A stretch of 20,673 nucleotides of DNA from CAYPEL01 sp964409635. Lineage in GTDB: Bacteria; Pseudomonadota; Gammaproteobacteria; DSM-19610. The stretch spans positions 1 through 20,673 of the forward strand of contig CAYPEL010000034.1 in assembly GCA_964409635.1 (NCBI GenBank). Reading direction: 5' to 3'. The notes under the pieces were generated by a model that worked only from the letters and a program-made list of their open reading frames with translations, was not told the origin of the DNA and did no database searches. The position numbers were made by a program, and so were the translations under genes. Positions 7,653-15,107 of this stretch are shown here, in pieces; the first letter of the stretch is position 1; every line of letters begins with the position of its first letter.

Positions 7653-7662
7653 CAGTGCTAAC

Positions 7663-9465
7663 ATGACCGATCTGTCGCATATCCGTAACTTTTCAATTAT
7701 TGCCCATATTGATCACGGCAAGTCGACGCTGGCTGACCGTTTTATCCAGTTGTGTGGTGGACTCAGTGAACGTGAGATGGCAGCCCAGGTGCTCGATTCC
7801 ATGGATCTGGAGCGCGAGCGGGGTATCACCATCAAGGCGCAAAGTGTATCGCTGCCCTATACAACAGAAGATGGTCAGTGCTACACGCTCAATTTTATCG
7901 ATACCCCTGGGCATGTGGATTTTTCCTATGAGGTGTCGCGTTCATTGTCGGCGTGCGAAGGGGCATTGCTGATTGTCGATGCCGCACAGGGGGTCGAAGC
8001 CCAAAGTGTCGCCAACTGTTACACCGCTCTCGAGCAGGGCCTCGAAGTCGTGCCGGTGCTGAACAAGATCGACTTGCCATCAGCAGAACCCGAACGTGTT
8101 AAAAATGAAATAGAAGAAATTATCGGTATCGAAGCCGATGATGCTGTTGAGGTCAGCGCAAAGACCGGGCAGGGCGTGAAAGATTTGCTCGAGCAACTCG
8201 TCAAACGCATCCCGTCACCGGAAGGCGATTTCGATGCGCCTTTGCAAGCCTTGATCATTGATTCCTGGTTCGATAACTATGTCGGTGTCATTTCGCTGGT
8301 GCGGGTCATGCACGGCACACTGCGTGGCCGACAGAAAATCCGCGTTATGTCGACCGGGCGGGATTTTCTAGTGGAAAAAGTGGGGATATTCACGCCACGC
8401 CGTGAGGACCAAGCCAAGCTGTCGGCCGGTGATGTGGGGTATGTCATAGCGGGTATCAAGGATATCGATGGCGCCCCCGTCGGCGACACCTTAACACTGA
8501 CGGACCGGCCAGCCGGAGAAGCATTACCCGGTTTTCAGCATGTGCAACCGCGGGTTTTTGCGGGGCTGTTTCCGGTGTCATCGGATGCCTATGAAGATCT
8601 GCGCGAAGCACTGCAAAAGTTACGCCTCAATGATGCGGCACTGCATTTCGAACCTGAATCCTCCACCGCACTGGGCTTCGGTTTCCGCTGCGGTTTTCTG
8701 GGTATGCTGCACATGGAGATTGTCCAGGAGCGGCTGGAGCGCGAATACGACCTGGAACTGATTACCACAGCGCCGACGGTGGTCTACGAGATTCTGACGA
8801 CTAAAGAAGAACTGCTGAAAATCGATAATCCAGCCAGCTTACCGCCGGTTAACCAGGTAGTTGAAGTCCGTGAACCCATTATCCTCGCCAATATCCTGGT
8901 GCCGCAGGACTATCTCGGTGCGGTGATTGGCCTGTGTGTGGAAAAACGCGGAGTACAGCGGCGGATGCAATATCTGGGTAACCAGGTTTCGTTGAGTTAT
9001 GAATTACCGCTCAGTGAAGTTGTCATGGACTTTTTTGACAGGCTAAAATCGGTCAGTCGTGGCTTCGCTTCGTTTGATTACAGTTTTGAGCGTTTTCAGG
9101 CAGCCCCGTTAGTGAAACTGGATATCCTGATTAATACCGAGCGGGTCGATGCACTATCGGTTATCGTGCACCGCGATGTAGCGCAAAACCGGGGCCGTGA
9201 TCTGGCCGAACGCATGCGCGAAATTATCCCGCGGCAGATGTTCGATGTGGCGATACAGGCGGCAATAGGTTCTCAGATTATCGCCCGCATGACGGTGAAA
9301 GCTTTGCGCAAAAATGTGACTGCCAAATGTTATGGTGGTGACATAACACGTAAGCGTAAATTGCTGGAGAAGCAGAAAGCCGGCAAGCGCCGCATGAAGC
9401 AATTTGGTAAAGTTGAAATCCCGCAGGAAGCTTTCCTCGCGGTGTTACAGACCAGCAAGAAATGA
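7663..9465 (+). CDS. lepA: Elongation factor 4 (back-translocating GTPase LepA)
   Basis: LepA is a ribosome-associated GTPase related to EF-G that affects initiation and translocation under stress. The 600-aa length is the usual one. Visible G-motifs are AHIDHGKST (14-22), the switch region ERERGITIKAQ, DTPGH and NKID (in VPVLNKIDLP). The EF-G-like middle domains follow, then the LepA-specific C-terminal domain with QNRGRDLAERMREIIPRQ, VKALRKNVTAKCYGGD and ITRKRKLLEKQKAGKRRMK. The gene is followed after 19 nt by lepB, the standard lepA-lepB operon. Confidence 0.98.
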   Translation: MTDLSHIRNFSIIAHIDHGKSTLADRFIQLCGGLSEREMAAQVLDSMDLERERGITIKAQSVSLPYTTEDGQCYTLNFIDTPGHVDFSYEVSRSLSACEGALLIVDAAQGVEAQSVANCYTALEQGLEVVPVLNKIDLPSAEPERVKNEIEEIIGIEADDAVEVSAKTGQGVKDLLEQLVKRIPSPEGDFDAPLQALIIDSWFDNYVGVISLVRVMHGTLRGRQKIRVMSTGRDFLVEKVGIFTPRREDQAKLSAGDVGYVIAGIKDIDGAPVGDTLTLTDRPAGEALPGFQHVQPRVFAGLFPVSSDAYEDLREALQKLRLNDAALHFEPESSTALGFGFRCGFLGMLHMEIVQERLEREYDLELITTAPTVVYEILTTKEELLKIDNPASLPPVNQVVEVREPIILANILVPQDYLGAVIGLCVEKRGVQRRMQYLGNQVSLSYELPLSEVVMDFFDRLKSVSRGFASFDYSFERFQAAPLVKLDILINTERVDALSVIVHRDVAQNRGRDLAERMREIIPRQMFDVAIQAAIGSQIIARMTVKALRKNVTAKCYGGDITRKRKLLEKQKAGKRRMKQFGKVEIPQEAFLAVLQTSKK

Positions 9466-9484
9466 CCACAAGGAAATAAAACAT

Positions 9485-10306
9485 ATGAGTTTTGATTTTC
9501 CAACCATCCTGGTTGCAGCTACCTTCATAACCGGCCTCATCTGGGCGGCTGACGCCCTGTTATTGGCGCCGCGGCGCCGGCAACAGGCGGCCGCGCTGGG
9601 CAGTAGCGGTGGAGGAAGTGTCGAGCTGCAAAAGGCGCTCAAAGAACCGACCCTGGTTGAATATGCCAAGTCGTTTTTCCCGGTGATATTGGCGGTGCTG
9701 TTGTTACGTTCTTTTCTGGTTGAACCCTTCCGCATTCCCTCCGGCTCGATGATGCCGACCCTGCTCTCCGGTGATTTTATCCTGGTGAATAAATTCAAAT
9801 ACGGTATTCGTTTGCCGGTGTTGAATAAGAAAGTATACGAAATAGGCGATCCACAGCGCGGTGATGTTGCCGTCTTCCGCTTCCCGCTGGATCCCGGTAC
9901 GGATTATATTAAACGTGTCATTGGTGTGCCCGGTGATCACCTCGAGTATAAAGACAAGACACTGTTCATCAATGGAGAAAAAGTAGCCCAGATTCCCGCC
10001 GGTTCTTACATGGGTGTCGGTTCGGGTCTATCCATGTCAGGTGCTGCAGTGCGCGAAGAGAAATTGGGTGGTGTAAAACACCAGATACTGGTCATGCCGC
10101 GCATGGGTGGTAAAACCAGTGATGTCGTGGTGCCGGAAGGACATTACTTTGTGATGGGTGATAACCGGGATAACAGCAACGATAGCCGATACTGGGGCTT
10201 TGTGCCGGGCGAGAATCTGGTTGGTAAAGCGTTTATGATCTGGATGAACTATGATGGCGCCGCCGGTGGAATAGATTGGGGTCGGTTGGGTAATTCGATA
10301 CAGTAA
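9485..10306 (+). CDS. lepB: Signal peptidase I
   Basis: This membrane-anchored protease removes signal peptides from exported proteins in the periplasm. I chose the ATG at 9485, preceded by AAGGA about 10 nt upstream. The longer frame from 9404 would lie inside lepA. The 273-aa protein has two N-terminal helices (about 7-28 and 63-79). Box B, PSGSMMPTL, carries catalytic Ser88. Box D, YIKRVIGVPGD, carries the general base Lys143. Box E, GDNRDNSNDSRYWGFVP, follows near the C-terminus. It processes secreted proteins such as the RseB and MucD encoded upstream. Confidence 0.97.
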   Translation: MSFDFPTILVAATFITGLIWAADALLLAPRRRQQAAALGSSGGGSVELQKALKEPTLVEYAKSFFPVILAVLLLRSFLVEPFRIPSGSMMPTLLSGDFILVNKFKYGIRLPVLNKKVYEIGDPQRGDVAVFRFPLDPGTDYIKRVIGVPGDHLEYKDKTLFINGEKVAQIPAGSYMGVGSGLSMSGAAVREEKLGGVKHQILVMPRMGGKTSDVVVPEGHYFVMGDNRDNSNDSRYWGFVPGENLVGKAFMIWMNYDGAAGGIDWGRLGNSIQ

Positions 10307-10383
10307 GTGACATTGACAGGTTTATAGGCAAACCCAGTTTGTCCATAAGCGATTGGCATATCCTGAACCAACGGAGAAAAACG

Positions 10384-10758
10384 ATGCAGAATCTTCACAA
10401 ACAGAAAGGTATGACCGCGATTGGCTGGCTGTTCGTGCTCGGACTGATTGCCTTTGCCGTGCTGACGGTATTACGGCTGTTTCCCATGTATCTGGAATAC
10501 AGCAAAATTTCAACTGTGATGGAATCAGTATCCAATGAACCGGGTCTTGCGACCAAAACCAAGAGTGAGATTCTCAGTCTTATCGGCAAACGCTTTGATA
10601 TTAACGCTGTAACAACCGTTACTGCCAAGCAGGCAGTCATTACCAAAGAAGATGGCAATATTAAAATCAAAATGGACTATGAGCGCCGCGAAGCTTTTCT
10701 GGGTAATATTGATATTGTGGGTAAGTTTTCCAAGGAAATCAGGGCAACCGGTCATTGA
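10384..10758 (+). CDS. DUF4845 single-pass membrane protein
   Basis: This 124-aa protein has a short basic N-terminus (HKQKG) followed by one hydrophobic helix, about 11-30. The opening GMTAIGWLFVLGL resembles a class III/type IV pilin-like signal. A soluble domain follows, with KTKSEILSLIGKRF and KIKMDYERREAFLGN. This matches the DUF4845 proteins that sit between lepB and rnc in many gammaproteobacteria; their function is unknown. The ATG at 10384 has GGAG about 9 nt upstream. The frame can be read from 10339, but the longer form lacks support. Its stop overlaps the rnc TTG start, so rnc translation is probably coupled to it. Confidence 0.82.
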   Translation: MQNLHKQKGMTAIGWLFVLGLIAFAVLTVLRLFPMYLEYSKISTVMESVSNEPGLATKTKSEILSLIGKRFDINAVTTVTAKQAVITKEDGNIKIKMDYERREAFLGNIDIVGKFSKEIRATGH

Positions 10759-11432
10759 CAGTATCAACTGACGGACTTGTTAAATCTCTCCACTATCAGT
10801 TCAGTAACCCCGATCTATTAAAGGCTGCGCTGACGCATCGCAGCGCCGGCAACGAAAATAACGAGCGCTTAGAATATCTCGGCGACGCCGTGCTGGGCTT
10901 TGTCGTTGCCGAACTTCTCTATATAAGATTCCCGCAAGCCAGTGAAGGTGAGTTGAGCCGCTTGCGCGCCAGCCTGGTAAACCGCGACTCACTGGCCGCT
11001 ATAGCGCGCAGTATGGAGCTGGGGAATTACCTAACGCTGGGTTCCGGCGAACTAAAAAGCGGTGGTTACCGGCGTGAATCCATTTTGGCTGATGCGTTGG
11101 AAGCGATACTGGGCGCAATTCTCCTGGACAGCGATTTTCAGCAATGCAGTGACTGCATCCAGCAGATATTTGCCGGGCGCTTGGATACCATGCCGGATGA
11201 TGCGGAGTTGAAAGATCCTAAAACCCGTTTGCAGGAATATTTGCAGGCACGTAAATTTGAAGTACCGGTTTACGAAGTCACTTTGGTACTGGGTAAGGCG
11301 CATAACCAGGAGTTTAGTGTTACCTGTCATGCCAACGCCGTAAATCAACGTACCACAGGCAAAGGAAAAAGCCGCAGAAAAGCCGAACAGGATGCTGCAC
11401 AAGCCATGCTGACGGTGCTTGAGGAAGATTAG
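10755..11432 (+). CDS. rnc: Ribonuclease III
   Basis: RNase III cleaves double-stranded RNA in rRNA precursors and regulated messages. The 225-aa protein has the signature NERLEYLGDAVLGF with Glu40 and Asp44. The second catalytic pair, Asp113 and Glu116, lies in ADALEAILGAI. The C-terminal dsRNA-binding domain runs from about 154 (DPKTRLQEYLQAR) to GKGKSRRKAEQDAAQAML. The start is a TTG at 10755 that shares bases with the upstream stop (TTGA). No in-frame ATG or GTG precedes the conserved core, so the TTG start is strongly indicated. Confidence 0.96.
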   Translation: MTVSTDGLVKSLHYQFSNPDLLKAALTHRSAGNENNERLEYLGDAVLGFVVAELLYIRFPQASEGELSRLRASLVNRDSLAAIARSMELGNYLTLGSGELKSGGYRRESILADALEAILGAILLDSDFQQCSDCIQQIFAGRLDTMPDDAELKDPKTRLQEYLQARKFEVPVYEVTLVLGKAHNQEFSVTCHANAVNQRTTGKGKSRRKAEQDAAQAMLTVLEED

Positions 11433-11435
11433 ATT

Positions 11436-12341
11436 TTGCAGCAATCTGCTGGATTTCATTGTGGCTATGTTGCCCTGGTGGGCCGTCCCAATGTTGGGAA
11501 ATCCACCCTGCTGAACCGTCTGCTCGGACAAAAAATCAGCATCACCTCGCGCCGCCCACAAACGACACGGCACAGTATCCTGGGGATAAAAACAGATCAG
11601 GATACCCAGATTATTTATGTCGATACACCCGGCCTGCACACCAGCGCGCCGCGCGCCATGAACCGTTATTTAAACCGGACCGCCATGGACACACTGGCGG
11701 ATGTCGATATTATCGTTTTTATGGTAGATGGGAAGCGCTGGTTGCCGGATGATCAATGGATATTGGACAAACTGACGAACCTGAACCGCCCCGTCATACT
11801 GGCGATCAACAAGGTTGACCGCATCAGCAGGAAAGATGACATACTGCCATTCCTGGCTGAGGTTTCGTTGAAGTATTCTTTTACAGACATTGTGCCGGTA
11901 TCCGCGCTGCGTGGAAAAAATACCGATGAACTTGAAGCCTGTATCAAAAAACTATTACCCGAATCGGTAGCATTTTTTCCCGAAGACCAGATTACCGATC
12001 GCAGTGAACGTTTTCTTGCCGCCGAAATGGTGCGCGAAAAACTGTTTCGTAAATTGGGTGATGAAATACCCTATGGTCTGACTGTCGAGATTGAAAAGTT
12101 CACCCAGGAAGGAAAGCTACGCAGTATCTATGCTTTGGTGCTGGTCGAAAAAGCCAGCCAGAAACGCATTGTGATTGGCAAGCAGGGCCAGTTACTCAAA
12201 GAAGTAGGCCGCGAAGCGCGGCAAGATATGCAAAAATTATTTGCTTCAAAGGTCTATCTGCAACTATGGGTCAAGGTCAAGGAAGGCTGGGCAGATGATG
12301 AACGCGCTTTGCGGAGTTTAGGTTATGACGGTAAAAGCTAA
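11436..12341 (+). CDS. era: GTPase Era, 16S rRNA/30S assembly factor
   Basis: Era is a small GTPase that binds the 3' end of 16S rRNA and couples 30S maturation to growth. The 301-aa protein has G1 GRPNVGKS (16-23), the TTRHSI switch, DTPG (63-66), NKVD (125-128) and SAL (156-158). It ends in a KH domain with VIGKQGQLLKEVGREAR. The start is TTG at 11436, 3 nt after the rnc stop. GAGGAAG (11421-11427), inside the end of rnc, lies 8 nt upstream as a good ribosome-binding site. recO follows after 3 nt, so rnc, era and recO form a compact operon. Confidence 0.97.
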   Translation: MQQSAGFHCGYVALVGRPNVGKSTLLNRLLGQKISITSRRPQTTRHSILGIKTDQDTQIIYVDTPGLHTSAPRAMNRYLNRTAMDTLADVDIIVFMVDGKRWLPDDQWILDKLTNLNRPVILAINKVDRISRKDDILPFLAEVSLKYSFTDIVPVSALRGKNTDELEACIKKLLPESVAFFPEDQITDRSERFLAAEMVREKLFRKLGDEIPYGLTVEIEKFTQEGKLRSIYALVLVEKASQKRIVIGKQGQLLKEVGREARQDMQKLFASKVYLQLWVKVKEGWADDERALRSLGYDGKS

Positions 12342-12344
12342 CCA

Positions 12345-13064
12345 ATGGCAACCAGCCAACGTATTCAACTGACGCCGGGTTTTGTCCTGCACCAGCGCCC
12401 GTATCGTGATAGCAGTGCACTGCTGGAGATTTTCAGCCGCGATTACGGCAAGCTTGGCTTGGTGGCCCGCGGTATCCGCTCACCAAAATCAAAATGGCGG
12501 GGTGACCTGCAAGCGTTCAAACCCTTGTTATTATCCTGGCAGTCGCGCGGTGATCTCGGCACACTGACTGATGTCGAGTGCGGCAGGCACGGTGCCGCAT
12601 TATCCGGTACATCGCTGTATAGCGCCTATTACCTGAACGAATTGTTGATGCGTTTACTCGAACGGCACGATCCACACCCGGCGCTTTTCGAAGACTACCT
12701 GGGGGCGCTAGCAGCCCTGCACGAGCAGGTGGAGGTTGAAACAGTGCTGCGGCGTTTTGAAAAGCATCTGCTCGATGAGTTGGGCTATGGTCTGGTGCTC
12801 GAACAGGATGTAGAAACCGGCGACGAAATCGTGCCGGAGTCACGCTATGATTATCACCTGGAGTCTGGCCCGGTTGCTATCCAGGAAGAGGCGGCGGGTG
12901 GTTTTGTTTTTCCCGGTAAAAGTCTGCTCGCCATCGCGGCTGAAAATTTTGATGATGCTGAAGTATTGCGGGATGCCAAGCGGCTGATGCGGGCTGCGCT
13001 GAGGATTTATCTCGGTGATAAACCGCTTAAGACACGCGAGATTTTTCAGCAAATGAAATCTTGA
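12345..13064 (+). CDS. recO: DNA repair protein RecO
   Basis: RecO, with RecR, loads RecA onto SSB-coated single-stranded DNA at gaps. The 239-aa length fits the gammaproteobacterial form. The N-terminal OB-fold (about 8-85) includes GFVLHQRPYRDSSALLEIFS and GLVARGIRSPKS. A helical domain follows with YLNELLMRLLERHDPHPALF and the C-terminal RLMRAALRIYLGDKPLKTRE. The cysteine zinc site of other RecO types is absent, as in E. coli. It starts 3 nt after era and is the last gene of that run; a repeat hairpin follows. Confidence 0.94.
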   Translation: MATSQRIQLTPGFVLHQRPYRDSSALLEIFSRDYGKLGLVARGIRSPKSKWRGDLQAFKPLLLSWQSRGDLGTLTDVECGRHGAALSGTSLYSAYYLNELLMRLLERHDPHPALFEDYLGALAALHEQVEVETVLRRFEKHLLDELGYGLVLEQDVETGDEIVPESRYDYHLESGPVAIQEEAAGGFVFPGKSLLAIAAENFDDAEVLRDAKRLMRAALRIYLGDKPLKTREIFQQMKS

Positions 13065-13084
13065 TAAGCGCTAGAAACGCATCC

Positions 13085-13145
13085 CTTAGGGTGGGTGAAA
13101 CCCACCATTCGCTGCGGCATCCGGTAGGGTTCACCCAGCCTGCGG
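13085..13145 (+). repeat. Dispersed hairpin repeat, copy A (3' of recO)
   Basis: GGTGGGT (13090-13096), GAA, ACCCACC (13100-13106) forms a perfect 7-bp stem with a 3-nt loop. It is followed by a tail ATTCGCTGCGG-CATCCGGTAG that recurs, with changes, at 18001-18043 and 20333-20370. Downstream, GTAGGGTTCACCCAGCCTGCGG (in two parts, 13122-13145) resembles the unit at 18919-18947. It begins about 20 nt after the recO stop. There is no T-run, so it is not a canonical terminator. Confidence 0.7.
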
Positions 13146-13252
13146 AGATTTACAACACCTCCTTAGGGGGAGAGACTAGATGCTGTAATTAATCCATCAA
13201 GAAATGCGATACTATCCAAGCAATGAACCGTCTAAACTAAAAGGAACACAGG

Positions 13253-13987
13253 ATGAAGCCAACTATCCTGCTCGGCGTAAACATCGATCACATCGCGACA
13301 CTGCGCCAAGCACGGGGCACCCGTTACCCAGACCCAATCCAGGCAGCGATTGAATCAGAACAGGCCGGGGCCAGCAGTATCACCCTGCACTTGCGCGAAG
13401 ACCGCCGCCACATTCAGGATCGTGATGTGGACATGCTGAAGGGTATATTACAAACCCGCATGAACCTGGAAATGGCCGTAACCGAAGAGATGCTGGCATT
13501 CGCTGGCCGGATTCAGCCGGCTGACTGCTGCCTGGTACCGGAGCGCCGGGAGGAACTGACCACCGAGGGTGGTTTGGATGTGGCGGGTCAATTGAGCAAA
13601 ATCCGCGATGCCTGCCAGCGCCTGTCCGCAGCGGGTGTGCGTGTGTCATTATTTATTGATGCCGTACCTGCCCAAATAGAAGCGGCCAAAGAAGCCGGTG
13701 CGCCTTGTATAGAAATTCACACCGGGCATTACGCAGATGCTGAAGGTAACACAGCACAATCGCAGCAACTGAAAAAAATAGCTGATGCGGCCGTCCTGGG
13801 CGATAGCTTAGGGCTGCAAGTTAACGCCGGACATGGTCTGCACTATCACAACGTCACGCAAATTGCCGCACTACAGAAAATACAGGAACTTAATATAGGT
13901 CATGCCATCATTGCCCGTGCTATGTTTACGGGCATACAAACGGCCGTACGTGAAATGAAACAATTAATGACAGCGGCGCGTAGTTGA
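13253..13987 (+). CDS. pdxJ: Pyridoxine 5'-phosphate synthase
   Basis: PdxJ condenses 3-amino-2-oxopropyl phosphate with 1-deoxyxylulose 5-phosphate to give pyridoxine 5'-phosphate, the ring-closing step of DXP-dependent vitamin B6 synthesis. The 244-aa TIM barrel starts LLGVNIDHIATLRQARGT, with Asn10 and Asp12. The active-site set is also visible: His46 and Arg48 (THEN-type LHLRED), His53, Glu73 (NLEMA) and His194 (NAGHGLHY). AAAGGA precedes the ATG by about 8 nt. In many relatives acpS follows directly; here it does not. It is separated from recO by a repeat, so it may have its own promoter, though I see none I trust. Confidence 0.97.
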   Translation: MKPTILLGVNIDHIATLRQARGTRYPDPIQAAIESEQAGASSITLHLREDRRHIQDRDVDMLKGILQTRMNLEMAVTEEMLAFAGRIQPADCCLVPERREELTTEGGLDVAGQLSKIRDACQRLSAAGVRVSLFIDAVPAQIEAAKEAGAPCIEIHTGHYADAEGNTAQSQQLKKIADAAVLGDSLGLQVNAGHGLHYHNVTQIAALQKIQELNIGHAIIARAMFTGIQTAVREMKQLMTAARS

Positions 13988-14042
13988 TCTACTCTCTCGC
14001 TGGGGCTGTTTAAGAGACTTATAATTTATTCGCAAAAGCTTG

Positions 14043-14099
14043 TAGCAGCGGTATTAACCGCGATGGGCAGCACACCTTTCACGGTTAAAACCGCGGCTA
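14043..14099. repeat. REPIN-like pair of inverted REP-type palindromes
   Basis: TAGCAGCGGTATTAACCG (14043-14060) and CGGTTAAAACCGCGGCTA (14082-14099) are reverse complements with 2 differences in 18, around a 21-nt centre. Each arm also contains its own small palindrome, e.g. GCGGT-ATTA-ACCGC (14048-14061). The consensus resembles the TGTAGGAGCGG...ACCGCGATG class of REP sequences known from Pseudomonas and relatives. The element lies between pdxJ and cysM. No RayT transposase gene is present in the window. Confidence 0.65.
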
Positions 14100-14152
14100 C
14101 CGGATTAGCGTATTTATAGACACCAAAGCACAGTTGTCAGAGTACTGGAAAA

Positions 14153-15043
14153 ATGACGTTTAAATCGCTCGAAGACTTCATTGGTAATACACCGCTCGTA
14201 CAGCTGCAACGCTTGCCCGGTAACACCAGTAACAAATTACTGGTGAAACTGGAAGGCAACAACCCGGCAGGTTCCGTCAAGGATCGTCCTGCCCTTAGCA
14301 TGATCCGCCGCGCCGAAGAGCGCGGCGAAATCAAACCCGGCGACACCCTCATAGAAGCGACCAGCGGTAACACCGGTATCGCCCTGGCGATGGCCGCCGC
14401 CATGAAAGGCTACCGCATGGTGTTGATCATGCCCGACAACATGAGTATCGAACGCCGCCAGGCGATGAAAGCTTTTGGTGCGGAAATAGTGTTAGTCACG
14501 CGCGAACAAAGTATGGAAGGCGCACGCGATCTTGCCAAACAGATGGAACAAGAAGGTCAGGGCAAAGTACTCGACCAGTTTTCTAATCCCGATAATCCAC
14601 GCGCCCATTACGAAACCACCGGCCCGGAAATCTGGCGGGATACGGATCATACAATTACCCATTTTGTCAGCGCCATGGGTACCACAGGCACCATTATGGG
14701 TACCTCGCATTTTCTGAAAGAAGTTAATCCAGCCATTGAGATTGTGGGTGTACAACCCCAGGAAGGCGCATCCATTCCAGGAATCCGGCGTTGGCCAAAG
14801 GAATATTTACCGAGTATTTTTGAAGCCAGGCGCGTTGACCGCACCCTGGATGTCAGCCAGAAGGACGCCGAACAAACTACCCTGGCGCTGGCGGCGCAGG
14901 AAGGAATATTTTGCGGTATTTCTTCCGGCGGCGCGGTTGCCGCCATGTTGCAACTATCTAGCCAGGTAGAAAATGCAGTGATTGCCGGTATTATCTGCGA
15001 CCGGGGAGACCGCTATCTGTCAACCGGGGTATTTCCTGATTGA
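14153..15043 (+). CDS. cysM: Cysteine synthase B (O-acetylserine sulfhydrylase)
   Basis: This PLP enzyme makes L-cysteine (or S-sulfocysteine from thiosulfate) from O-acetylserine. The 296-aa protein begins FKSLEDFIGNTPLVQLQRL. The PLP lysine is Lys43 in GSVKDRPA. The substrate loop is EATSGNTGIALA, the phosphate-binding loop is GTTGT, and the C-terminal ligand is in GISSGGAVAAM. The CysM features NNPAGSVKDRPA and the RRWPKEYLPSIF region favour CysM over CysK. It stands alone between two non-coding gaps. The spacer before the next gene is 64 nt and shows no notable structure. Confidence 0.95.
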   Translation: MTFKSLEDFIGNTPLVQLQRLPGNTSNKLLVKLEGNNPAGSVKDRPALSMIRRAEERGEIKPGDTLIEATSGNTGIALAMAAAMKGYRMVLIMPDNMSIERRQAMKAFGAEIVLVTREQSMEGARDLAKQMEQEGQGKVLDQFSNPDNPRAHYETTGPEIWRDTDHTITHFVSAMGTTGTIMGTSHFLKEVNPAIEIVGVQPQEGASIPGIRRWPKEYLPSIFEARRVDRTLDVSQKDAEQTTLALAAQEGIFCGISSGGAVAAMLQLSSQVENAVIAGIICDRGDRYLSTGVFPD

Positions 15044-15107
15044 GCCTACTGTGGCTGTCTAATGTGCTGACGACACAAGACTTGCCGGAACATTTTGAAC
15101 ATACCGT

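Noticed and set aside
9404..9484. lepB start inside lepA
   Set aside because: The ATG at 9485 has an AAGGA site and gives the normal signal peptidase N-terminus. The longer form is out-of-frame lepA sequence.
11052..11639. 195-codon minus-strand frame across rnc and era
   Set aside because: It covers two conserved genes on the other strand and has no family features.
14043..14099. tRNA or small structured RNA gene in the pdxJ-cysM gap
   Set aside because: No cloverleaf, T-loop GTTCGA or CCA-type end. The structure is a simple inverted pair of REP type.
15044..15107. Terminator or promoter between cysM and the YdbH-like gene
   Set aside because: No stem with a T-run and no acceptable -35/-10 pair were seen.
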